Part shown: one piece after another, positions 1 to 8,940 of the stretch
Layout: the number at the start of each line of letters is the position of its first letter
Position numbering within the stretch: the stretch's first letter is position 1
NCBI GenBank assembly: GCA_938040995.1
Contig: CALHZT010000160.1
Coordinates: 1 to 40,489 of the forward strand
Direction: 5' to 3'
Length of the DNA stretch: 40,489 nt
DNA from: an uncultured Pirellulaceae bacterium
GTDB taxonomy: Bacteria > Planctomycetota > Planctomycetia > Pirellulales > Pirellulaceae
Program-made: the position numbers and the translations under genes
The notes under the pieces: generated by a model
Seen by the model: only the letters and a program-made list of their open reading frames with translations
Told to the model about the DNA's origin: nothing
Databases searched by the model: none

Positions 1-1
1 G

Positions 2-1309
2 GAAGCGAAGGAGGCTGAGCGATTAGAAGCCGAGCGATTAGAAGCCGAGCGCGAAGAAGCTGAGCGTGCGGCTGCTGAAGAGGCATCCGAGAACTCGAGT
101 GAGACAGCCGAGTGTGAGGAAGCTGAATGTGAGACAGCTGAATGTGAGACAGCTGAGTGTGAGGCCGAGGATGTAGTTGCGGAAGGATTGGAGTCTGAAG
201 AACAACAGGAGCCTCCGGTTGCTGCCATCATCAACCAGTGCCAAGCTGAGCGGGCCGAAGCTGAGCGGCAGGAAGAGGAGCGTCTTGCGGCGGAACGAGA
301 CGAAGCCGACCGACTAGAAGCCGAGCGGCTCGCCGCGGAACAAGCTGCCCGTTTGAAAGCAGAACGTCTGGCGGCTGAGCAAGCTGAAGCTGACCGATTG
401 GCGGCTGAGCAAGCTGAAGCCGAGCGTCTTGCGGCAGAACAAGCGGAAGCAGAGCGTTTGGAAGCTGAGCAAGCCGAAGCTGAGCGTCTGGAAGCAGAGC
501 GTCTGGAAGCAGAGCGTCTGGAAGCAGAGCAAGCCGAAGCAGAGCGTTTGGCAGCTGAGAAGGCTGAGGCAGATCGCCTGGAGACAGAGCGGTTGGAAGC
601 CGAGCGGAAGGCTGCCGAAGAAGCAAAACAGGCTGAAGCTGAGCAGCAAGCCGAAGCAGACCGTCGTGCGGCGGAACAGGCTGAGGTGGAGCTAGTAGAG
701 GCTCAGCGACTCGCCCGGGAAGAGGCTGAACTCGAAGTGGCAGAAGCCAGTGTCGAGTCGGAGATCCAGGAAGATATCGCGAGCCTTGCCGACGAAGTTC
801 AAGAGGCTGCATCGGGACCTGCTGTCGTTGCGACTGCTGCGATTGCAGCTACTGCGTCGGCAGTTGTTGCCCAGGACGATGCACCCGTTGATGACGACTC
901 GACTGAAGAAGTCGTCGAGATGGCCTCGGGTGACAAACCCCTGGTAATGGCGGTGGATGACAGTCCAACCATCCGCAAATTGTTGACGATGACATTGACG
1001 CGTGAGGGCTTTGATGTCATCACGGCAGCCGACGGAATTGATGCTCTCAAGCTTCTCTCAGAGCATGTCCCGGACATTATTCTCTCCGACATCAACATGC
1101 CGCGCCTCGACGGTTACAAGTTCTGCAAGTTCGTGAAGAAGCATAATCGCACGAAGCATATTCCCGTCATCATGCTATCCGGCAAAGACGGAGTTTTCGA
1201 CAAGCTTCGCGGCAAAATGTCAGGTTGTGGTGATTACATTACCAAGCCGTTTGAGTCCAGCGAACTGGTCAAGAAAGTGCGTTCCATGACAGGTGCCCTT
1301 GTCAGCTAA
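2..1309 (+). CDS. PilG-like response regulator with long Glu/Ala/Arg repeat N-terminus (5' end outside window)
   Basis: The reading frame is open from the window edge to the stop at 1309 (435 codons visible), so the start lies upstream. The first ~300 residues are almost entirely short repeats built from [10 protein letters not shown], predicted to form a long charged coiled coil, preceded by an AECET repeat with several cysteines. The last ~125 residues are a receiver (REC) domain: acidic pair VDD, phospho-acceptor Asp at codon 1088-1090 in [11 protein letters not shown], and the conserved Lys in ITKPF. The sequence around the acceptor and the SGKDGVFDK stretch resemble PilG/PixG regulators of type IV pilus chemosensory systems rather than flagellar CheY. 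It heads an operon with PilH-, CheW-, PilJ- and CheA-like genes. The repeat tail is not part of the classic PilG and may tether or extend the protein (inference). Confidence 0.85.
   Translation, partial: EAKEAERLEAERLEAEREEAERAAAEEASENSSETAECEEAECETAECETAECEAEDVVAEGLESEEQQEPPVAAIINQCQAERAEAERQEEERLAAERDEADRLEAERLAAEQAARLKAERLAAEQAEADRLAAEQAEAERLAAEQAEAERLEAEQAEAERLEAERLEAERLEAEQAEAERLAAEKAEADRLETERLEAERKAAEEAKQAEAEQQAEADRRAAEQAEVELVEAQRLAREEAELEVAEASVESEIQEDIASLADEVQEAASGPAVVATAAIAATASAVVAQDDAPVDDDSTEEVVEMASGDKPLVMAVDDSPTIRKLLTMTLTREGFDVITAADGIDALKLLSEHVPDIILSDINMPRLDGYKFCKFVKKHNRTKHIPVIMLSGKDGVFDKLRGKMSGCGDYITKPFESSELVKKVRSMTGALVS
244..720 (+). repeat. Degenerate tandem repeat coding for Glu/Ala/Arg heptads
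   Basis: Within the PilG-like gene, 15-bp and 30-bp units encode [10 protein letters not shown] blocks. Three perfect 15-bp copies run head to tail from 485 to 529. Such perfect copies can change number by slippage, so length variation between strains is expected (inference). Confidence 0.8.
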
Positions 1310-1333
1310 CGTCCCCTCTCCCAGCGAAAAACC

Positions 1334-1837
1334 ATGAACGATCCGAATCAAACTACTGTTCAGCAAGTGCCTACGCTCGATGTAGATGTTGAGCAGGGCT
1401 GCATCGATCTCATTGCCAAAATGGAAGCATCTGTTTCCGCAGCGCGCGAATCGACGACAGGTGCCCACCTCGAGGAATCAGCGGAGAGCTGTGACAAGTT
1501 GCTCAATTCGCTGCTGGATTTCAGTGAAGAGTTTTTGCAAGGGTCCGATGCTGAAGAGGTCAAAGCCGCCATTCTCGCGGCTGCCTATGCAAAATCGGCT
1601 CACAAGGAAGTGCTCGACAATCGCCCCTGGACTTCTGCGATTAAGGGAATGTTTGGTGGTTCCGAAAAGGATGAGAACGTTCTGGGGACGCATCGCCAGC
1701 TGAAGAAAACGCTCATGGATGCCTGCGCCATCACGCTGCAAAAGGCGATTGTCGGAGTTGGAACGGAGTCGGACGCTGGAAAGATGATTGACCAAAGTGC
1801 GGCAGAATTGATGTCCGAGTTTACGCAGCATTGGTAA
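1334..1837 (+). CDS. Uncharacterised small helical protein in the chemosensory operon
   Basis: A 167-residue soluble protein with no signal peptide or membrane segment, rich in Ala, Glu, Ser and Lys and apparently all-helical. I do not recognise its family. It starts 24 bases after the PilG-like stop and ends 47 bases before the PilH-like start, so it is almost certainly co-transcribed with them. No conserved chemotaxis motif (CheW, CheZ, CheC/X, REC) is visible. Its position between two receiver proteins makes an adaptor, phosphatase-like or localisation role possible, but this is inference from context only. There is no clear Shine-Dalgarno site before the ATG, as for several genes here. 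Confidence 0.75.
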   Translation: MNDPNQTTVQQVPTLDVDVEQGCIDLIAKMEASVSAARESTTGAHLEESAESCDKLLNSLLDFSEEFLQGSDAEEVKAAILAAAYAKSAHKEVLDNRPWTSAIKGMFGGSEKDENVLGTHRQLKKTLMDACAITLQKAIVGVGTESDAGKMIDQSAAELMSEFTQHW

Positions 1838-1884
1838 CGACGAAGAAACCGTTTCTTGTTGCTCCCCAATAACCTGGTATCTCG

Positions 1885-2289
1885 ATGGCAGATCGACAAA
1901 AAATACTCGTAGTTGAAGACAGTCCGACGACTCGCCGGCAAATCACGGATTTGCTGGAGCACGAGGGCTATGACGTGATTACCGCCGGTGATGGAGAGCA
2001 GGCGTTGGCGTTGGTCAAAGAACACCATCCTGAGTTAGTGGTTCTGGATATCGTTCTCCCCAAGAAGAACGGATACCAGGTTTGTCGAAACATCAAGGCA
2101 GATCCGGACCTCGCCATTCAGGTGCTCATGGTTACCGCCAAGGATCAGGAGAAGGATCGTGTCTGGGGCCATCGTCAGGGAGCCGACTTTTATCTCTCAA
2201 AGCCAATTGATCCAGCTCGACTTATTGAAGCGGTAAAGCAGCTAGTCCATTGTGATACGGAATCCTCACCGCTGCTCGAAACAAACTAA
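1885..2289 (+). CDS. PilH-like single-domain response regulator
   Basis: A 134-residue protein that is one complete receiver domain. Visible residues are the acidic pocket E11-D12, phospho-acceptor D55 in LDIVLPKKNGYQ, T84 and K106 in YLSKP. The stretch KDQEKDRVWGHRQGADFY is close to the signature of PilH/PixH regulators (WGxRQGA). In Pil-Chp systems PilH is the second, CheY-like output or phosphate-sink regulator beside PilG. Here it lies between the unknown helical protein and the CheW gene, with 13 bases to the next start, consistent with one transcript. No output domain is present. Confidence 0.9.
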   Translation: MADRQKILVVEDSPTTRRQITDLLEHEGYDVITAGDGEQALALVKEHHPELVVLDIVLPKKNGYQVCRNIKADPDLAIQVLMVTAKDQEKDRVWGHRQGADFYLSKPIDPARLIEAVKQLVHCDTESSPLLETN

Positions 2290-2302
2290 ATCAGAGTTCA
2301 AA

Positions 2303-3040
2303 ATGACAGACAATCCCCAACTTCCTCAGGTGGACGATCCACTCAAGGCGGACGTGCAGGAAGCACTACTGGCTGCTTTTGGCGAAGAGGCTATCGACTG
2401 GCTTGACGACGACGACGGCGATATGGAATCCCAGTTGGTGGAAGAGTCGCTCGGTTCGGAAGATTCACAGCCGATGGACCAGCTGAGTGCTTTGCTGGAA
2501 AAGCTCAGCAGCGCAGTGGAGGACGGACTGTCACCCGGAGCGTTGGGTGATGTTGAAGCGGTTGACGAAGGCACGGAAGAGTCGCAACAGGACGTTGGTC
2601 CCCGTCATGTCGTTTTTCAGGTTGGCGATCAACTTTACGCGCTTCCACTGGACGGAGTGCTTGAAATTGATCGCTGCGGAAAAGTTACCACACTGCCAAG
2701 GACCCCTTCGTGGTTGCGAGGCGTGACCAATTTGCGTGGTCAAATCCTGTCGGTTACAGATTTTCGTAGCCTGCTCGAGCTGACTTCTGACCGACAAAGT
2801 GTCGGCGAAAAAATCATTGTTGTCCAAAGTGAGCGTCATGACGCGCGCACGGCTCTGGTAGTGGACCGGGTACTTGGTATCCGGAACCTGAGCGGTGAAC
2901 GCGGACCTCTCGAAGGACTTTCTGACCGGGTTGTTGACTTTGCCAGCAGCCTCTCCGTCAGTGATCAGGCGACGACCGTTCTGATCGATCCGGATTTGCT
3001 ACTCGGTTGCGATGAACTGAGATCATTCGCAGTCGAATAG
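2303..3040 (+). CDS. CheW-like coupling protein (PilI/PixI type) with acidic N-terminal extension
   Basis: A 245-residue protein. Residues ~1-100 are acidic and low in complexity. Residues ~100-235 form a CheW domain, shown by HVVFQVGDQLYALPLD near its start and the family signature GVTNLRGQILSVTDFRSLL. CheW proteins link chemoreceptors to the CheA kinase. I chose the ATG at 2303 because an in-frame ATG at 2252 would overlap the PilH-like gene by 38 bases and add only unconserved residues. The ordinary CheW length is about 150-170 residues, so the N-terminal ~95 residues are an addition of unknown role. The receptor gene follows after 59 bases. Confidence 0.9.
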   Translation: MTDNPQLPQVDDPLKADVQEALLAAFGEEAIDWLDDDDGDMESQLVEESLGSEDSQPMDQLSALLEKLSSAVEDGLSPGALGDVEAVDEGTEESQQDVGPRHVVFQVGDQLYALPLDGVLEIDRCGKVTTLPRTPSWLRGVTNLRGQILSVTDFRSLLELTSDRQSVGEKIIVVQSERHDARTALVVDRVLGIRNLSGERGPLEGLSDRVVDFASSLSVSDQATTVLIDPDLLLGCDELRSFAVE

Positions 3041-3099
3041 TTTAGTTTGGCTGGCGGTAGCCAGCGTTATTCACATACCAGTTAGGAAGGTACCTCCCA

Positions 3100-5604
3100 A
3101 TGGCCAATAATCGTCTGGGTAACAACCCCGTCGTGCAATTCTTTTCGAAGAGTATTGCCCGAAAACTCTACTCGCTCCTCTTCGTCATTGGTGTTATTCC
3201 AATGGCGGTGGTTGCGTATTCGATGTACCAGTCGGCGTATCACGGTATTGAAACCAAGTCACTCGATCAGTTGGAAGCGATCAAGACGGTTAAGGCGAAG
3301 CAGGTGGAAGACTACTTCGGTTTCATCGAAAGTCAGATCAAGACCTTCACCAACAACCGGATGATCGTCGACGCCATGAAGCAGTTCCCGGAAGCTGAAA
3401 GAACAGCCCGGGAAGAGGCAGAGGTAACTGACGACGAGCTGAAGACTATGAAGCGGGATCTTCAGGAGTACTACTCCGGGCAGTTTGGTGCAGAGTATGC
3501 CAAGATTAACCCTGGTAAAACGGCTCCATTGGCTCAGCAGTTCAGTCCTTTGGACAAAGACTCGCTCTATCTCCAGTACCAGTACATCGCCAACAACCCG
3601 AATCCTCTGGGTGAGAAAGAGAACCTCGACGCCGCAGATGACGGGACAACGTACAGCAAGCTGCACGAGAAATACCACCCCGTTGTTCGTAAGTATCTCC
3701 GTGAGTTTGGTTACTACGATATCTTCCTCTGTGACATCGCGACTGGTGACATTGTCTACTCCGTGTTTAAGGAATTGGACTTCACGACTTCGTTATCGAA
3801 AGGTCCATACAAGGACACGAACTTTGGTAAGGCTTTCCAGCTGGCCGCAGGTGCCAGTTCACCTGACGAAGTTTACCTGGTGGATTACGAGCACTATGTT
3901 CCATCGTACGAAGCACCGGCGAGTTTCATTGCGTGCCCGATTTTCGACGACGGCAGAAAAGTCGGCGTCGCTATCTTCCAGATGCCTATTGACCGTATCT
4001 CGAACATTATGGCGGAAAGAACCGGTCTGGGTGAATCTGGTGAAACTTACGCTGTTGGACCGGAAGGTCTGATGCGTAATGACTCGCGATTCGAAGCGGG
4101 TACCATGCTTACCAAGCAGATCGAAACCGAAGCCACCAAGAGTGCACTCTCTGGTGGAACGGGTAAGAAGATTATTGCTGATTACCGTGGTGTTCCTGTT
4201 CTTAGTTCGTGGTCTCCTATTACGATTCACAAGGGTGTCCCTGGACGCACCAATCCGATCGTCTGGGGTCTGATGTCCGAGATTGATCACGCGGAGATTA
4301 AAGAGCCTCTTGCGTTTACCAAGATTGCGGCAAACGGTATTTACTTCATTATTCTGGCCACGTTGCTTGGTGCCGCGTTGATCTGGTTTGTGGCCCGTAA
4401 GATCACCCAGCAAGCGGATTCCATTAAGGACATGCTTGGTAACATTGGTATTGGTATCTTCGATGCCCGTGCTGAAAAGATTACCGGTGACGAGCTTGGT
4501 GACGTTGCGGAAGCTCTCAATGGTATGTCCGAGACCACGCTGGCTCTGATTCAGTCGGACGAGCAGCGACAGGGTGTTCAGCAGTCGATTGAAAGTCTGA
4601 TTGGTGAGATGGAGCAAATCGCTTCTGGAAACCTGGGTGTAAACGCTGAGGTGAAGGAAGACATTACCGGTTCGATCGCCGGTACGGTTAACCACATGAC
4701 TGAGCAACTGCGAACGATTGTTCAGCAGGTGCAAAACGCGACTTATATGGTGACGAGCTCGGCGGATGAGATCGCCGACTCTTCGACCAAGCTGTCCGAA
4801 GAAAACGATTCTCAGGCACAACGGATTGAGAAAACATCCGGTCGAGTACTTGAGATCACTGACCAGTTCCAGGATGTGGCGAAGAAGTCCGAAGACTCGG
4901 TGGAAGTCGCCCAGAAAGCCCGTGAAACGGCGAAACGCGGTTATCAGGCTGTGTCTGATACTGTTGAAGGTATGGAACGTATTCGTGAACAGGTGCAATC
5001 CACTTCGAAACGAATTAAGCGACTTGGTGAATCATCCCAGGAAGTTGGTGAGATCGTTCAGCTGATTTCTGATATTGCTGACCGAACGTCGATTCTGGCT
5101 CTTAACGCGTCCATTCAGGCGTCGATGGCCGGTGACGCGGGACAGGGTTTTGCGGTGGTTGCGGAAGAAGTCGAGCGATTGGCTGAGCGATCCACGGACG
5201 CGACAAAGCAGGTTGCCACGCTGATTAAGGCGATTCAGACTTCGACATCGGAAGCGATGACGGATATGGAAGAGGCGACACGCGAGGTGGTTGAAGGATC
5301 GCAGCTTGCTACTCAGGCGGGTCAAACGCTGGCCGAGATTAACGAAGTTTCCCAGCAGCTGGAAACTTCCATTAAGACGGTGTCAGATTCGGCTCTCTCT
5401 CAGGCCAAAGCGGCGACGGAGATTGCAACTACGATGAACGACATTTCGTCGACTACGAAAGAGTCGGCACAGAGATCTCGTGAAGCGACGGAGCAGGTGG
5501 CATCGCTTGCTACCCTGGCTAACCAGCTTGGTGAATCGGTATCGAGGTTCCGACTTACCAATGAGGAAACTGCTGACTCTGCAGAGCCAGCCGGAGCATT
5601 CTAA
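3100..5604 (+). CDS. Methyl-accepting chemotaxis protein, PilJ/PixJ-like
   Basis: An 834-residue chemoreceptor. A first membrane segment lies at about residues 24-45. A large periplasmic sensor of ~365 residues follows, probably of the double-Cache type judging from the YYDIFLCDIATGDIVYSVFKE stretch. A second membrane segment lies at ~412-431, then HAMP and a second HAMP-like stretch, then the cytoplasmic signalling hairpin. The hairpin tip around residues 662-700 reads ILALNASIQASMAGDAGQGF followed by VVAEEVERLAERS, which matches PilJ-type receptors. A good Shine-Dalgarno site (AGGAAGG, 3084-3090) precedes the ATG by 9 bases. No CheR/CheB genes are nearby, so adaptation by methylation cannot be judged from this window. 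Confidence 0.93.
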   Translation: MANNRLGNNPVVQFFSKSIARKLYSLLFVIGVIPMAVVAYSMYQSAYHGIETKSLDQLEAIKTVKAKQVEDYFGFIESQIKTFTNNRMIVDAMKQFPEAERTAREEAEVTDDELKTMKRDLQEYYSGQFGAEYAKINPGKTAPLAQQFSPLDKDSLYLQYQYIANNPNPLGEKENLDAADDGTTYSKLHEKYHPVVRKYLREFGYYDIFLCDIATGDIVYSVFKELDFTTSLSKGPYKDTNFGKAFQLAAGASSPDEVYLVDYEHYVPSYEAPASFIACPIFDDGRKVGVAIFQMPIDRISNIMAERTGLGESGETYAVGPEGLMRNDSRFEAGTMLTKQIETEATKSALSGGTGKKIIADYRGVPVLSSWSPITIHKGVPGRTNPIVWGLMSEIDHAEIKEPLAFTKIAANGIYFIILATLLGAALIWFVARKITQQADSIKDMLGNIGIGIFDARAEKITGDELGDVAEALNGMSETTLALIQSDEQRQGVQQSIESLIGEMEQIASGNLGVNAEVKEDITGSIAGTVNHMTEQLRTIVQQVQNATYMVTSSADEIADSSTKLSEENDSQAQRIEKTSGRVLEITDQFQDVAKKSEDSVEVAQKARETAKRGYQAVSDTVEGMERIREQVQSTSKRIKRLGESSQEVGEIVQLISDIADRTSILALNASIQASMAGDAGQGFAVVAEEVERLAERSTDATKQVATLIKAIQTSTSEAMTDMEEATREVVEGSQLATQAGQTLAEINEVSQQLETSIKTVSDSALSQAKAATEIATTMNDISSTTKESAQRSREATEQVASLATLANQLGESVSRFRLTNEETADSAEPAGAF

Positions 5605-5612
5605 TTGAGGTG

Positions 5613-5652
5613 AATCATGCCACCCTCCATCAGGCATGGAGGGTGGTTGATT
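5613..5652 (+). promoter_or_regulatory. Strong stem-loop between receptor and kinase genes
   Basis: The arms CCACCCTCCAT (5620-5630) and ATGGAGGGTGG (5636-5646) are perfectly complementary over 11 bp around a 5-nt loop. An outer AATCA/TGATT pair at 5613-5617 and 5648-5652 extends the stem. It begins nine bases after the receptor stop codon. No long T-run follows, so an mRNA-stabilising or processing element, or a partial terminator that sets receptor-to-kinase ratio, fits better than full termination (inference). Confidence 0.7.
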
Positions 5653-5659
5653 CCTTTAG

Positions 5660-5764
5660 ATGAATGAACTTTTTCAAAATCTCAAGATTCAGGTCATCGC
5701 AGGGACTGCGATGCTGTCGCGGGTTCTGGCGGCGCTGCTGCGTCTTGTCCAGCTTGCTGAATAG
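5660..5764 (+). CDS. Possible 34-residue micro-protein between receptor and kinase genes
   Basis: A short open frame starts at the ATG at 5660, right after the stem-loop, and stops 29 bases before the CheA-like start. It encodes a Leu/Ala/Val-rich C-terminal half with scattered Lys and Arg, which could form an amphipathic or membrane-associated helix. No clear Shine-Dalgarno site is seen. It may be a chance frame in a leader; conservation between related genomes would decide. Confidence 0.25.
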   Translation: MNELFQNLKIQVIAGTAMLSRVLAALLRLVQLAE

Positions 5765-5793
5765 CTCGAAAAGCCAACTTACAGGAAGTATCT

Positions 5794-8700
5794 ATGTCCT
5801 CCAGTAGCAAAATCGACGTCAATGAAGTGCTTCGTCAGCTCCGTGCCAGCGGGAATGTGTTGGAGGAGTTGGTAGAGGTCTTCAGTGAAGAAGCTGAAGA
5901 GCACCTGCGAAGTATCTACGACGGTCTGGATCGCCTTCGTGTGGATGCCAATGATTCGGCGGCTCTCTCGGATGTCCGGCGATCATCCCACACTCTCAAA
6001 GGCGCAGCTGGTGCCGTCGGGATGGAGCCCATCACCAGGGTTTCGCATCGAATGGAAGACATGCTCGACTGTCTTGTGGAAACATCGCGGGGCCCAAGTG
6101 ACAGCCAGCTTGAGTTGTTCCTGGCGACTGCCGATTTGATGCAGGACTTGACGACATCAGAGTTCGATTTTGATGAGGCGGCAGAAACGTTGCTTGGTGT
6201 TTACCAGGAATACGACGCGCAAATGGAAATGCTTGCTTCCGATGCACCATCGGCTGACGATGAAGAAGCCTCGACTGCCGCTGCTGCGGACGACGAAGTC
6301 CCGGTCGCAGAAGAGCCAGACGAAGTTGCCGAAGAACTTGCAGAAGAAGCCGCCGAAGAAGTGACTGTTGCCGAACCAGTCGCTGAAGGGATTTCCGAAG
6401 CCGACCTTGATGAGATTCGTCGTCAGGTGAGCACCGGATCAAAAATGGACCCTACGCTCGTCGAAGTCTTCAGCGAAGAAGCCGAAGAACACATGCGTTC
6501 GATCTACGACGGGCTTTCGCGAATCAAGAAGGACCAGGGTGACTGGGCCGCAATGGCGGACATTCGACGTGCGTCTCACACCTTGAAGGGTGCCGCTGGT
6601 GCCGTTGGTGCCGAGGCAGTGACCCGACTGTCGCACCGCATGGAAGATTTGCTGGATCGACTGACGGAAACAACCACGAAGCCCGGCGAGTCACAGGTCG
6701 ACCTCCTGTTGTCGACGGCTGACCGTTTGCAGGATCTGACGACTGCGTCGTTTGACACCGAGGAAATTGTGGCTTCGCTCGGCGGGATTTACCGGCGATA
6801 CGAAGAAGAGCTGGGATCAGACGATTCGCGGGCAGCTGCTCTTGCCGCTCTCGCAAAGTCGGCCGAAGCGGCGAGCACCACAGAAGAGGAAAAAGCGCCT
6901 GCTGCCGAGCCAAAACCGGAAAAGAAGAAGCCAGCTGCGAAGAAGCAATCGACTCTCGCACCGAATCAGTTCCTTCGTGTTCCGATCGAACGACTGGATG
7001 GCCTTGTCGCTCTTGTCGGTGAAATGATTGTGACTCGCTCCGCGTTCAACCAGCGGCTGGTCGACTTTGAGAATCGCATCGACGATATGGCGACTTCTCT
7101 GGAGCGACTCCGTGGCGTGGCCAATGAAGTCGAGACCCAATACAGTGTCGAAGCGCTTCAGCGTGGCGGCCGTAGAGGTGTTGGCACGAACCGGCTAAAG
7201 GCCGCGTTCGACGAAGCGGGTTATGAAAATCTCGACTCACTCGAGTTCGACCGGTACACCGATTTTCACTTGTTGGCTCGTTCGCTTTCCGAAGCGACGA
7301 ATGACGTGAGTGTTGTCGCCAGTGAGCTGCGAAACCTCCACGGCGACTTTGATTCGCTTCTGGGTCGTCAGCAGCGTTTTAACCGCGATGCCCAGGCAAA
7401 TCTCATGCAGATTCGCATGGTTCCAATGGACAACATCACGAACCGACTTGAGAGAACTGTACGAAGCGTCTCCAACAAGCTCGGCAAGAAGGTTGATCTC
7501 GTTATCAAGGGAGAGTCAACCGAGCTGGACAAGACTGTGTTGGAAGAGATCACCGATCCACTTCTGCACCTTATTCGTAACGGTCTCGATCACGGGATTG
7601 AGAATCCCGAAGATCGCAAAGCCGCCGGCAAGCCGGAACGGTCCCAGTTGATTGTGGAAGCACTCAATCAGGGCACGGAAGTCACCATTCGTGTTATCGA
7701 CGATGGTCGCGGCATCGATCTTGAGAAAGTACGAACCAAAGCTCTTGAGCGTGGCCTTGTTGCGGAAGATCAGACTCTTTCGAAAGAAGAGATGCACTCG
7801 TTGATCTTCCTGCCTGGTTTCAGCACGGCAGAATCGTTGACGGATGTTTCCGGTCGCGGAGTCGGTATGGACGTCGTTCGCGACGCGGTCCAGCGACTGA
7901 AGGGGACGATCAATCTGAACAGCGAGCCAGGTCAGGGTTCGACATTCACAATTCACCTGCCGACTTCACTGGCCGTGACTCGCGCGTTGCTTGTGGAATC
8001 GAACGGGCACGATTTTGCAATTCCCATGCAGGCGATTCAGCAAACCATGCGACTGGATCCGAATCAGGTCTCGATGGTCGGCAAGACTCCGATGATTAAC
8101 CTTGGAGATCGAACGGTCATGCTGAAGGGGATGGCAAGTCACCTGCAAATGAAAACAGAAGATGACGAGTTCAAGGTGGCAAGCCCGTTGCTTATTATCC
8201 GTACCGGTGATGATGAAGTCGCCATTACCGTGGACGCGGTGAATGGTGGTCAGGATATCGTGGTGAAGACGCTTGGCGACCACCTTCGGAATGTGCCCGG
8301 CTACATTGGCGCGACCGTTTCCGGTGATGGAACGGTGATTCCAATTGTTGACCCGTCAGATCTTTGTGGCCAACAGACTGGAGCCGCCGGTATTAGCTGG
8401 CAAGGCTCGAGCGAGGGTGCGGCGATGGCTTCGCGAAACACCGCGATGGTCATTGATGATTCCCTGTCGGTTCGAAGAGTTACAACAAACCTGCTGCGAA
8501 CCAATGGTTGGGCTGTGATCGATGCGAAAGACGGCGTCGATGCACTCGAGAAGTTGTCGGTCGCGGCGACGCCTCCAGATGTCTTCCTGTGCGATATGGA
8601 AATGCCACGCATGGACGGGTTGGAGCTTGTAAGTCGTATTCGCAGCCAGCCGGAGTTCGCGACGACGCCAATCATTATGGTGACCTCGCGAGCCGCAGAG

Positions 8701-8826
8701 AAGCATCGAAAGTTGGGTAAAGAAGCCGGTGCCGATGAGCATGTAGTAAAGCCGTTCAACGATGAACAGCTGATCGGCATGATCAACCGCATGGTGAATG
8801 AACACCGAGAAGTTGTCGTTGCATAG
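5794..8826 (+). CDS. Hybrid CheA histidine kinase (PilL/ChpA/PixL type) with two Hpt domains and a C-terminal receiver
   Basis: A 1010-residue cytoplasmic kinase. Two Hpt domains carry phospho-histidines H66 and H262, each in SHTLKGAAGAVG. Both are preceded by the near-identical VEVFSEEAEEH(L/M)RSIYDGL, which points to an internal duplication. An acidic linker separates them and a Lys/Ala/Pro linker follows. Then come a CheA dimerisation-like region (~385-550), the ATPase domain with N-box HLIRNGLDHGIE and G-boxes DDGRGID and GRGVGMDVV, and a CheW-like P5 domain (~725-865). A receiver at ~885-1005 has acceptor D934 in CDMEMPRMDG and the conserved Lys in VVKPF. A Shine-Dalgarno site (AGGAAG) lies just upstream. 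This architecture is typical of type IV pilus or Pix chemosensory kinases, not of flagellar CheA. Confidence 0.93.
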   Translation: MSSSSKIDVNEVLRQLRASGNVLEELVEVFSEEAEEHLRSIYDGLDRLRVDANDSAALSDVRRSSHTLKGAAGAVGMEPITRVSHRMEDMLDCLVETSRGPSDSQLELFLATADLMQDLTTSEFDFDEAAETLLGVYQEYDAQMEMLASDAPSADDEEASTAAAADDEVPVAEEPDEVAEELAEEAAEEVTVAEPVAEGISEADLDEIRRQVSTGSKMDPTLVEVFSEEAEEHMRSIYDGLSRIKKDQGDWAAMADIRRASHTLKGAAGAVGAEAVTRLSHRMEDLLDRLTETTTKPGESQVDLLLSTADRLQDLTTASFDTEEIVASLGGIYRRYEEELGSDDSRAAALAALAKSAEAASTTEEEKAPAAEPKPEKKKPAAKKQSTLAPNQFLRVPIERLDGLVALVGEMIVTRSAFNQRLVDFENRIDDMATSLERLRGVANEVETQYSVEALQRGGRRGVGTNRLKAAFDEAGYENLDSLEFDRYTDFHLLARSLSEATNDVSVVASELRNLHGDFDSLLGRQQRFNRDAQANLMQIRMVPMDNITNRLERTVRSVSNKLGKKVDLVIKGESTELDKTVLEEITDPLLHLIRNGLDHGIENPEDRKAAGKPERSQLIVEALNQGTEVTIRVIDDGRGIDLEKVRTKALERGLVAEDQTLSKEEMHSLIFLPGFSTAESLTDVSGRGVGMDVVRDAVQRLKGTINLNSEPGQGSTFTIHLPTSLAVTRALLVESNGHDFAIPMQAIQQTMRLDPNQVSMVGKTPMINLGDRTVMLKGMASHLQMKTEDDEFKVASPLLIIRTGDDEVAITVDAVNGGQDIVVKTLGDHLRNVPGYIGATVSGDGTVIPIVDPSDLCGQQTGAAGISWQGSSEGAAMASRNTAMVIDDSLSVRRVTTNLLRTNGWAVIDAKDGVDALEKLSVAATPPDVFLCDMEMPRMDGLELVSRIRSQPEFATTPIIMVTSRAAEKHRKLGKEAGADEHVVKPFNDEQLIGMINRMVNEHREVVVA

Positions 8827-8940
8827 CTGGATGATATGCACTGTGATTCCCTTTGAACGGAGTGAGTACAGCAGGAATTTTTAAGAGTTTCAAATACGCG
8901 GCAGCTTTGGATTTCCAAATCGTTGCCCGAGGATTTCGAT

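Noticed and set aside
3859..4998. 379-residue open frame on the minus strand inside the chemoreceptor gene
   Set aside because: It is a shadow of the receptor's codon pattern, with no recognisable domain, while the plus strand encodes a full MCP.
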